From the NCBI GenBank assembly GCA_002293265.1, contig DBCW01000031.1, positions 1 to 15,684 on the forward strand: DNA of 15,684 nt, in the 5' to 3' direction. Positions within the stretch are counted from its first letter, which is position 1. Every line of letters starts with the position of its first letter. Under the pieces are notes generated by a model that made no database searches, had not been told where the DNA came from, and was given only the letters and a program-made list of their open reading frames with translations. This DNA comes from Eggerthellales bacterium UBA948 (lineage in GTDB: Bacteria > Actinomycetota > Coriobacteriia > Coriobacteriales > UBA8131). Both the position numbers and the translations under genes were made by a program. Shown here piece after piece: positions 1 to 5,800 of the stretch.

Positions 1-95
1 GCATTGGGTTTTTCAATTTACCTAAAAATCGGCACTTCCTGAAGGAATCTTTTCGCAGTAAGGCTTTTGATACCGCTCATTTGGCCTAAACGCAT

Positions 96-344
96 CTAAG
101 AATCACCGATAGCGCTTTTAATGCCCGGCACGATGTCTTCTGTCCAAGATACTATTTCCTCAGCGATATCTTGCAGACCCTCTAAAAACGGGCCCCCTGC
201 ATCAACGGTACTTTCAACAACAGATCCACCAAAATTAATGAGTCCACCAAGAATAGAAATGCATGAACAGCAGCAACAGCATACAACTAAAACTATTATC
301 AGCGTTATAACCGTTTTGGTCGTCTTCACAGTATAGCCTTTCAT
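96..344 (-). CDS. small Cys-run membrane protein, unknown function
   Basis: Reading from the ATG at 344 gives about 82 residues; a TTG nine bases upstream would add three. The N-terminus is short and basic (MKGYTVKTTK). One hydrophobic segment follows (VITLIIVLVV) and runs straight into five consecutive Cys and then Ser-Cys. The rest is a mildly acidic, helix-like tail of about 50 residues (IAEEIVSWTEDIVPGIKSAI). This suggests a single-pass membrane protein or an unusual lipid-modified protein; the Cys cluster could be a lipidation or metal site, but no classical lipobox is evident. No strong ribosome binding site is visible ahead of either start. It diverges from the metallo-beta-lactamase gene to its right. 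I do not recognise the family. It is kept because the residue pattern is protein-like and not random. Confidence 0.42.
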   Translation of the reverse strand: MKGYTVKTTKTVITLIIVLVVCCCCCSCISILGGLINFGGSVVESTVDAGGPFLEGLQDIAEEIVSWTEDIVPGIKSAIGDS

Positions 345-512
345 AAAGCCCAAAGCGTATCAGATTAATACAAGTATATCGAAAGGCAGTTAGCCTGCAA
401 GCAAGTCGCTGCCTCAATATCTTTAACTTCAATTTCACTTTTTTATGCAATAGAACTAAACTAATGCTTAGAATAGTGATTAAATCGGCATTTCCTTAGG
501 GAGAACTGAAAA

Positions 513-1748
513 TTGCAATCACGTAAAAGCAAGATTATCATATTTGCTGCCGCGACCTTATTAATCGCTGCTATCTTGGGAGCTTTTTCTGAGGCTGACG
601 TTAAACAATACCAAGGGCTTGTAGCAAGTAAGTCAAGCGTCGGCGAAAGTGTAAATAAAGCGGAAAAGACTACCGAGCAACCTGCTCCTGAGTCAAACAC
701 CGCTATCCCGCAAGCAAAGAACACACAAATCGCCCAAGGATTGCTCACTGCACATTTTATCGACGTTGGTCAAGGCGACAGCATCTTAATTGAACTGCCC
801 GATGGTAAAACGGCGTTAATAGACGCAGGTCCAAAAAATAGCAGTAGTAAGGTCACATCGCTTATCAAACAACTTGGCTACTCCAAGATCGATTACCTCA
901 TCGCAACTCATCCACATGAGGATCATATCGGAGGCATGTCATCGGTCATAGAGCTTTTTGATGTCGGCGAGATATGGGCACCAAAGGTCTCTCATAATAC
1001 TCAAACTTTTGAGAACTTTTTAGATGCAGTGGCAAACAAAGGGCTGACTATAAAAACTGCTGTTGCAAAAGCAAGCGGCACGCAGATATTTGCGTCAGGC
1101 GGTGCAAGCATGAACATACTGTATCCGTTTGAGTCATCTGCCCCAAAAGATCTAAACGACTGGTCAATAATCACTCAGCTAGAGTTTGGCGATACCTCGT
1201 TTTTGTTTGCCGGTGATGCGAACTCATCCATCATTACTGATTCGTGTAAAAAACCAATAAGCGTACTAAAGGTGTCCCATCATGGTAGCAAGGTTGGCAC
1301 CAGCGCCACGCTTATCTCGAAACTAAAACCTACAAACGCAGTAATCTCTTGTGGAGCGGGTAACGACTATGGGCATCCCAGCGAATCAACGTTAGCTGCA
1401 CTCGCTAACACAACTCTTTACAGAACCGATCTAAATGGCACAATCAAAGCAATATCCAACGGCTTGTTTGTTACTTTTGTGGCTGAACATTACAACGATG
1501 CTAAAGAAGCTGCTGGTGTAACTACGGACGAAGTCACAAATCCCCAAGCTACAGTAGGCGGTGAAGTCACTGCAGCGCCACCAACTGCAAACACAGATGC
1601 TGAAACCATCGTCTACATAACCAAGTCAGGTAGTAAATACCACGTAGATGGGTGTAGGCATTTATCAAAAAGTAAAATACCAATAAGCTTAAAAGAGGCA
1701 AAAGCTCAAGGCTACGAACCTTGTTCTGTATGTAATCCACCAACATAG
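513..1748 (+). CDS. exported ComEC-like metallo-beta-lactamase-fold hydrolase
   Basis: The 411-residue protein begins at a TTG with an AGGGAG ribosome binding site about 9 nt upstream. Residues 6-24 form a signal peptide or membrane anchor, followed by a polar linker to about residue 75. The metallo-beta-lactamase domain (about 78-322) resembles the soluble domain of ComEC: HFIDVGQGDS at 81-90, the metal motif THPHEDHIGG at 132-141 (H133, H135, D137, H138), the metal-bridging Asp in AGDA (D235), SHHGS at 255-259 and GHPS near 287. The catalytic set is complete, so a hydrolase (nuclease or phosphodiesterase class) acting outside the membrane is likely; the substrate is unknown. After a Thr/Ala-rich linker the C-terminus (370-411) carries H377, C381, H383 and CSVC (C404, C407), resembling the Ada-type zinc motif found at the end of secreted nucleases. 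The DUF3006 gene follows after 8 nt, a common pairing. Confidence 0.9.
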   Translation: MQSRKSKIIIFAAATLLIAAILGAFSEADVKQYQGLVASKSSVGESVNKAEKTTEQPAPESNTAIPQAKNTQIAQGLLTAHFIDVGQGDSILIELPDGKTALIDAGPKNSSSKVTSLIKQLGYSKIDYLIATHPHEDHIGGMSSVIELFDVGEIWAPKVSHNTQTFENFLDAVANKGLTIKTAVAKASGTQIFASGGASMNILYPFESSAPKDLNDWSIITQLEFGDTSFLFAGDANSSIITDSCKKPISVLKVSHHGSKVGTSATLISKLKPTNAVISCGAGNDYGHPSESTLAALANTTLYRTDLNGTIKAISNGLFVTFVAEHYNDAKEAAGVTTDEVTNPQATVGGEVTAAPPTANTDAETIVYITKSGSKYHVDGCRHLSKSKIPISLKEAKAQGYEPCSVCNPPT

Positions 1749-1756
1749 GAGACAGC

Positions 1757-1975
1757 ATGGATAAACTAATAATAGATAGGATAGAGGGAGATGTTGTAGT
1801 TTGCGAAAACTCCGACGGATCAATAACAGAAATAGCTCTGATAGACCTGCCAACAGGAGCGCAAGAGGGTAGCGTTCTGCTTTTCGACGGCGAGAAATAC
1901 GTCTTGGATGAAGACGAGATGAAAAGCCGTGAAAATCGAATCAAAGCAAAAATGGATGCGCTTTTCACTGATTAG
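1757..1975 (+). CDS. DUF3006 family protein
   Basis: A 72-residue acidic protein with ATG start and a good ribosome binding site (AGGAGA) in the 8-nt gap after the metallo-beta-lactamase gene, so the two are surely co-transcribed. The pattern (IDRIEGDVVVCENSDGS, then IALIDLPTGAQEGSVL, then a charged helix with DEDEMKSRENRIK) matches DUF3006, a small predominantly beta protein of unknown biochemical role that is repeatedly encoded next to ComEC-like metallo-beta-lactamase proteins in Gram-positive bacteria. There is no signal peptide, so it is presumably cytoplasmic while its partner is exported. A partner or regulatory role is an inference from neighbourhood only. Confidence 0.85.
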   Translation: MDKLIIDRIEGDVVVCENSDGSITEIALIDLPTGAQEGSVLLFDGEKYVLDEDEMKSRENRIKAKMDALFTD

Positions 1976-2048
1976 CCTTTTCCGGATTGACTAAACCTCA
2001 CTTTAGCTCACTACTTACAGACCGCTTTAAGGTTTGAAAAGTACAGTG

Positions 2049-2079
2049 TTGATATAAGAGGGAAAACACTCGGTATAAA
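2049..2079 (+). promoter_or_regulatory. possible promoter of the beta-helix lipoprotein gene
   Basis: TTGATA at 2049-2054 and TATAAA at 2074-2079 lie upstream of the lipoprotein gene, but their 19-nt spacing is longer than ideal. This is the only promoter-like pair I see in the 197-nt gap. A shifted -10 or a different promoter is quite possible. Confidence 0.3.
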
Positions 2080-2172
2080 TTGTAGCGTGGTTAGCCACAT
2101 TGTCATCTCGCTTGTTTTGCATACCGAGAAGTTAAATGACTTGCATCAGCAATAAAAAAGTGAGGAGTACCA

Positions 2173-4038
2173 GTGAGCAAGATAAGCAAGACAATCGCCT
2201 TTGCGTGCTGCTTGATGATGACGATGGCATTATTGCCTGCCTGCAGCGCAACGTCGGCAAAAACATTAATAGTTCAGGTAGAAAGTATTGAAGGCGCATC
2301 AGCAACAGCTACTATTGGTGATCTGGTTGAAAACAGCGAAGGTGGCATGCCGGAAGGAATGCCAAGTGGAGAAGCTCCGCCGGAGATGCCAAGCGTTAGT
2401 GCTAACAGCAACAGCGAAAGCACCACGCAAACTCCGCCTACAGCCCCATCGGACACAGCCGGTAGTGACAATAGTGGCAACAGTACTTTAGGAACACCCC
2501 CGGAACCTCCAACAGGCACTACAGATGGCAACAGCAGCGCTGCGCAAGTGCCACAGCAACCCCCAACGGGCACTGCTGGCGACAATATGAGTAGAGCAAT
2601 ATTTACAGCCAATGGCGAAGGAAACATTACCTTTAACATCACAAGCAGTACTGCTATTGCCGCAGAAACTATGCAAAGCAGCAGTGAAAGTACAATCGAT
2701 AGTATTTTGATCGGATCGGTACTTGAAGTAACATTAGATGGCAGTAACAATGCAACAGCAATTGTTGTTAAGGAAGTATTTGTAGGCGGGCCTGGTGTCG
2801 GTGGCAGCCCGGGGCAAGGTTTTGCGGCAAATAGCGGAGAGGTAAATCAGGGAACCGCAGCAAATACTATTGACACAGATTCTACGTATACCGGCGAAAC
2901 TTATGCATCTACCGGCGATGACGAAAATGCCTTGCGTGTGGTGGGAGCAACGGTAACATTAGAAGATGTTACTATTGAAAAGACCGCCGGAGCCACCTCC
3001 AACACCGAAGACGGAGACTTCTATGGAATGAACGCGGGATTACTTATTACTGATGGCGCAAACGCCACCATCACCAATGCGACAGTTAACACTACTGCAC
3101 AAAATGGCAATGGAGTCTTTAGCTATGGCACAAACACGGTTGTGGCAATCACAGACTCTACCATCACCACAACAGCTGACAACTCCGGCGGAATCCAAAC
3201 TACCGGTGGTGGCACCATGAATGCCAGCAATCTTCGCGTAAACACCGCCGGTAACTCCTCGGCAGCTATTCGAAGTGATAGAGGCGGTGGAACGGTAGTG
3301 GTAGGTGGCGGCAGCTACATAACAACAGGCTTAAATTCCCCCGCAGTTTATTCAACTGCTGACATTAGTGTATCCAATGCGACCTTAGCTGCCCAAAACT
3401 CTGAAGCGCTGGTAATAGAGGGAAAGAACTCCATTGATCTTAAAGACTCAGATGTGAGCGGCAACATGAGCGATACAGAGGGCACCAGCTCAGAAGAAAA
3501 CGTTCACAATGTGATGATCTATCAGTCCATGTCGGGGGATGCCGAGGTCGGCAGCTCTATTTTCTCGATGACCGGCGGTACCTTGCTGGGAAACAACGGT
3601 GACCAGATTTACGTGACCAATACACATAGCATCATTACATTATCCGGCGTTACTATAGAAAACAAAGATACCGACGGACGTCTTCTGCTGGTCACAGGAA
3701 ACAGCGCTACGCGTGGTTGGGGAACCGCTGGTGCAAACGGAGCTCAAGTGGAGTTTACTGCCGATAATCAGATTCTTGAAGGTGATATTGTCGTAGATTC
3801 CATCTCCACGTTAGACTTTGTGCTTAAAAATGGTTCAGCGCTTACAGGCACCATAAATATCGTAAATAACGCCGAGGGTGGTACAGCGGTCAGCGACAAT
3901 GCGGTTGTAACCATCGATTCCGGTTGTACCTGGACGCTGACAGGAGATTGCGAGATCACAAGTCTGGAAAACAACGGCACCATCAACTACAACGGCTACA
4001 CCATCACTCTGGCTGACGGTACTGTGCTTGCAGCGTAA
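2173..4038 (+). CDS. surface lipoprotein with beta-helix (carbohydrate-binding/adhesin-like)
   Basis: The 621-residue protein starts at GTG, preceded by a GAGGAG ribosome binding site. Residues 1-24 are a lipoprotein signal with lipobox LPAC (C24 lipidated). A small beta-rich segment follows (about 30-52) and appears to resume at about 140-203 (VLEVTLDG, AIVVKEVF). The two halves are split by a Pro/Gly/Ser/Thr-rich low-complexity spacer (about 57-138) with repeated PPTGT and EGMP-like motifs. From about 229 to 510 short imperfect repeats rich in Asn, Thr and Gly (ATVTLEDVTI, ATITNATVNTT, VVAITDSTITTT, GGGTMNASNL) indicate a right-handed parallel beta-helix, then a beta-rich end (about 510-621). 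I recognise this as a widespread type of uncharacterised exported protein in Clostridia and Coriobacteriia. An adhesin or glycan-binding role is inferred. No LPXTG anchor is present, consistent with lipid anchoring. It appears monocistronic. Confidence 0.85.
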   Translation: MSKISKTIAFACCLMMTMALLPACSATSAKTLIVQVESIEGASATATIGDLVENSEGGMPEGMPSGEAPPEMPSVSANSNSESTTQTPPTAPSDTAGSDNSGNSTLGTPPEPPTGTTDGNSSAAQVPQQPPTGTAGDNMSRAIFTANGEGNITFNITSSTAIAAETMQSSSESTIDSILIGSVLEVTLDGSNNATAIVVKEVFVGGPGVGGSPGQGFAANSGEVNQGTAANTIDTDSTYTGETYASTGDDENALRVVGATVTLEDVTIEKTAGATSNTEDGDFYGMNAGLLITDGANATITNATVNTTAQNGNGVFSYGTNTVVAITDSTITTTADNSGGIQTTGGGTMNASNLRVNTAGNSSAAIRSDRGGGTVVVGGGSYITTGLNSPAVYSTADISVSNATLAAQNSEALVIEGKNSIDLKDSDVSGNMSDTEGTSSEENVHNVMIYQSMSGDAEVGSSIFSMTGGTLLGNNGDQIYVTNTHSIITLSGVTIENKDTDGRLLLVTGNSATRGWGTAGANGAQVEFTADNQILEGDIVVDSISTLDFVLKNGSALTGTINIVNNAEGGTAVSDNAVVTIDSGCTWTLTGDCEITSLENNGTINYNGYTITLADGTVLAA

Positions 4039-4092
4039 GTTCTGCATCACCTTGAGTAGAGCATAACGTAGCCGAGAATCTGTTTTCCGCAT

Positions 4093-4126
4093 AGGAGACA
4101 AAAGAGAAGGTTCGATTTTGTCTCCT
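4093..4126. repeat. perfect 11-bp inverted repeat downstream of the lipoprotein gene
   Basis: AGGAGACAAAA (4093-4103) and its exact complement (4116-4126) flank a 12-nt loop. It starts 55 nt after the lipoprotein stop, a typical terminator position, but no T-run follows on either strand. It could be a weak or factor-assisted terminator or an mRNA-stabilising hairpin. Confidence 0.5.
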
Positions 4127-4193
4127 TGCGACGCTAAATTGTGTCTAGCTCAAAGGCACTCCATGTAACATGTTGCTATTAGCGCACAACCCC

Positions 4194-4241
4194 CTGTCAT
4201 TCCCGCCTGCACGTAAATGACAGAGGGTACGGGAATGACAG
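4194..4241. repeat. GTCATTCCCG-type inverted repeat
   Basis: CTGTCATTCCCG (4194-4205) and its exact complement (4230-4241) flank a 24-nt loop. Within the second half AATGACAGAG occurs twice (4216-4225 and 4234-4243), so the element looks like nested or partly duplicated repeat copies. Short extragenic palindromes with this core are found in many unrelated bacterial genomes. The lack of a T-run argues against a simple terminator. Confidence 0.6.
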
Positions 4242-4405
4242 AGAGAAAATATTTATACCGCTAAACACTAACTTACTAATTTGCTGCGCTGGAAGTACTT
4301 TTATTCGTATCAATGTGCGATCCGTATCTTGGCTTTTTGACTATGGGGCTATCATAGACTTGTTTGAGCTAAGTTGCATAAATAACGAGAAAGTGGGAAA
4401 TAAAA

Positions 4406-4678
4406 ATGGGAGGAATAGTCCCGATATTCAAAAAGCGCACATCTGTGAACAAAGCGCTGGTTGCGATGATCTTAATTGCCTTATTGGTTGCAAGCGTGGC
4501 ACCAGCACAAGCGTTGGCAACAGGGGCTGCTACCAAAATATCCGATGGCATTTCATATAGCGTCAAAGGCTCAGAGGGTGAGTATGGGGCTGGTGTTTAT
4601 ATTGAGGCTCTAGTAAATTATTGCAGACTTGTTTTACAGAGGCATTTCAGAAACCCATTGTTTTCGGTGGGTTTCTGA
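4406..4678 (+). CDS. short secreted protein, probably a truncated gene
   Basis: This 90-residue reading frame has a convincing Sec signal peptide: basic start, hydrophobic core ALVAMILIALLVASV, and cleavage near AQALA. About 25 plausible mature residues follow (KISDGISYSVKGSEGEYGAG). From roughly residue 68 on (YIEALVNYCRLVLQRHFRN) the composition changes and looks like chance reading-through. The stop codon lies inside an 11-bp inverted repeat. The best reading is the 5' remnant of a larger exported protein whose 3' part was lost, possibly in rearrangement next to the tRNA. It could also be a genuine small secreted protein. The ribosome binding site (GTGGGA) is weak. No family is recognised. 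Confidence 0.4.
   Translation: MGGIVPIFKKRTSVNKALVAMILIALLVASVAPAQALATGAATKISDGISYSVKGSEGEYGAGVYIEALVNYCRLVLQRHFRNPLFSVGF
4647..4678. repeat. 11-bp perfect inverted repeat over the stop of the truncated ORF
   Basis: TCAGAAACCCA (4647-4657) and its exact complement (4668-4678) surround a 10-nt loop; the TGA stop is the last three bases of the right arm. It is terminator-like in shape, but no T-run follows, so it may be bidirectional or non-terminating. It lies about 50 bp from the terminator of the convergent tRNA gene. Confidence 0.5.
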
Positions 4679-4720
4679 CCAAGAAGAGTCTTGTCTGGCT
4701 TCAAGTCCCAACAATCAAGA

Positions 4721-4752
4721 AAACTAAAAATGGCTGGACATCTGCCAGCCAT
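4721..4752 (-). terminator. Rho-independent terminator of tRNA-Phe
   Basis: On the minus strand, ATGGCTGG and CCAGCCAT form a perfect 8-bp stem with a 7-nt loop, followed at once by TTTTTAGTTT. It begins about 12 nt beyond the encoded CCA of the tRNA, so it ends that transcript. Confidence 0.85.
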
Positions 4753-4764
4753 GTAAGATTTTTG

Positions 4765-4840
4765 TGGTGGTCGGAGGGGGACTTGAACCCTCGGCACGCG
4801 GATTTTCAGTCCGCTGCTCTACCAACTGAGCTACCCGACC
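4765..4840 (-). tRNA. tRNA-Phe (GAA), CCA encoded
   Basis: The 76-nt gene folds as a full cloverleaf. The acceptor stem pairs GGTCGGG with TCCGACC (one G-U), and the D arm is GCTC/GAGC with loop AGTTGGTA. The anticodon stem GCGGA/TCCGC holds loop CTGAAAA, giving anticodon GAA. The T loop is TTCAAGT, flanked by a T stem with one apparent A-C mismatch. The discriminator is A and the terminal CCA is encoded at 4765-4767. It delivers phenylalanine for UUC/UUU codons. A terminator follows on the same strand. Upstream, the first 28 bases or so of gene plus leader are duplicated 147 bp away, with the best promoter lying beyond that copy. Confidence 0.95.
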
Positions 4841-4849
4841 ATATTTTGT

Positions 4850-4968
4850 TAATGTACCACACCTGCGAGATTTTGGTGCTGCTTTCGCTGCTCTTCCGAG
4901 GGTATTTGCAGGCTCATACCCGATCTCGCTAACGGCGCGCCACCGGCGCCCCGTCCGAGCGCTCGATC
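4850..4968. other. GC-rich structured spacer between tRNA-Phe and its 5' duplicate
   Basis: About 119 bp, much more GC-rich than its surroundings at 4920-4965. It contains GCGAGAT (4864-4870) paired with ATCTCGC (4923-4929). That stem encloses a hairpin GGGTAT/ATACCC (4899-4904 and 4915-4920). Beyond it lie the self-complementary stretches GGCGCGCC and GGCGCC. The material has no cloverleaf and no credible ORF. It may be an inserted element or a leader RNA; the function is unknown. Confidence 0.4.
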
Positions 4969-4996
4969 CCAACTGAGCTACCCGACCACATTTTGT
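4969..4996 (-). pseudogene. duplicated 5' fragment of tRNA-Phe
   Basis: These 28 bp match 4822-4849 with one difference (27/28). They cover the acceptor 5' strand, D-stem 5' strand and part of the D loop (GGTCGGGTAGCTCAGTTGG on the minus strand), plus 9 bp of leader. After GTTGG the sequence departs from tRNA-Phe and I cannot find a matching acceptor 3' strand. It is therefore a tRNA remnant or the start of a highly aberrant tRNA. It lies about 18-20 nt downstream of the expected start of the promoter at 5012-5039. Confidence 0.6.
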
Positions 4997-5011
4997 AAAT
5001 ACAGCTTTGCA

Positions 5012-5039
5012 ATTTTACCATCATAGCTTTTTCGGTCAA
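5012..5039 (-). promoter_or_regulatory. strong sigma70-type promoter for the tRNA-Phe transcript
   Basis: On the minus strand TTGACC (5039-5034) and TAAAAT (5017-5012) are separated by 16 nt, five of six consensus matches in each box. Transcription would start near 5005, just ahead of the tRNA 5' fragment, and continue into the intact tRNA-Phe. Confidence 0.65.
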
Positions 5040-5217
5040 GTGTCGGGTAAAAGAAATATCAGAAATGTCAGAAATCATTCGAAAAATACCTTATATTCGA
5101 AAGTTTTGTGAGGGTTAGCTGTGTATTGTGTATCAATATCTGCTATAGTTCAAATATACTTGTTACATTGCTAATAACTATATCTAAATTGAGCTGGGTT
5201 CTTGGGAGGCACATTAA

Positions 5218-5481
5218 ATGCGGATACGCTCTTTAGCGGGGGTAGATCGACCATGGGGGCAAGGAAACAAGGATCGTGTTGGGGGTTTAGTGGAAACGGT
5301 AAATAGGCAAGAAGAAAGCGGCGCTGGTCTGTGGTCAAGGTCAGCAATATTTCGTATTATCGCATGGATTGTAGTGATCCAAGGAGCGCTCATATTGTCT
5401 TTATTCGTGTCTGCTTTTTTATCGGGGTATGGATCTGTCATAGACATGATAAATTCGCTTCGATTAAGCATCGGTGTCTAG
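5218..5481 (+). CDS. small single-pass membrane protein, unknown
   Basis: An 87-residue protein whose ATG is preceded by a strong GGGAGG ribosome binding site 9 nt upstream. Residues 1-40 are polar and Arg/Gly-rich. Residues about 44-68 form one hydrophobic segment (IIAWIVVIQGALILSLFVSAFL), and a short tail follows. The N-terminal Arg residues suggest an N-in, C-out orientation. No family, signal cleavage site or motif is recognised. It stands alone between the tRNA region and a 319-bp AT-rich gap, so context does not suggest a role. The ribosome binding site and the clean membrane segment argue that it is real. Confidence 0.55.
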   Translation: MRIRSLAGVDRPWGQGNKDRVGGLVETVNRQEESGAGLWSRSAIFRIIAWIVVIQGALILSLFVSAFLSGYGSVIDMINSLRLSIGV

Positions 5482-5800
5482 ATTAATTCATCGCATATAT
5501 CTTTTAATTATCATACAATTGAGAAAACAAGATTTTTTTGTCGAGAAATTTGCTTTATTTCATAACTATTAGTGATATGTAATTGACATAATGTTTCTAT
5601 GGTGTTACGTTACGATCAAGCGCTATTTATAAAATATTAGGGCTTTATCGGTATATAATTGTGCTAAATTGAATAGTGAAGGGGGCGAGTATTACATTTT
5701 TCAATATCACAAAATTTCGGTTAACAACATTATCGAAAAGCGCATGGTCGTTTGCGCGAAACAATCAATACAAGTTTGCTAGGGGAGGAAAGCAGAAAAT
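5482..5800. promoter_or_regulatory. AT-rich upstream region of the RCC1 gene with candidate promoters
   Basis: A 319-bp gap with no ORF of note. Two promoter candidates are visible: TTGACA at 5583-5588 with an extended -10 (TGT plus TACGTT, 5603-5611) at 17-nt spacing, and a perfect TATAAT at 5654-5659 lacking a good -35. Either gives a long leader (about 135-190 nt) before the gene's AGGGGAGGAA ribosome binding site at 5781-5790. Confidence 0.4.

Larger units (their letters stand above)
4039..4405. other. intergenic region with two hairpins, no gene
   Basis: A 367-bp gap. It holds the hairpin at 4093-4126, the GTCATTCCCG-type inverted repeat at 4194-4241, and AT-rich DNA just before the next ORF. 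Open frames here lack protein-like composition, and I see no RNA gene. Confidence 0.6.

Noticed and set aside
4765..4840. Integration site with a duplicated tRNA 3' end
   Set aside because: No second copy of the tRNA 3' end and no integrase in the window; only the 5' end is duplicated.
4724..4972. Minus-strand frame containing GRVAQLVEQRTENPRAEGSS
   Set aside because: This is a classic spurious translation of a tRNA gene and its leader.
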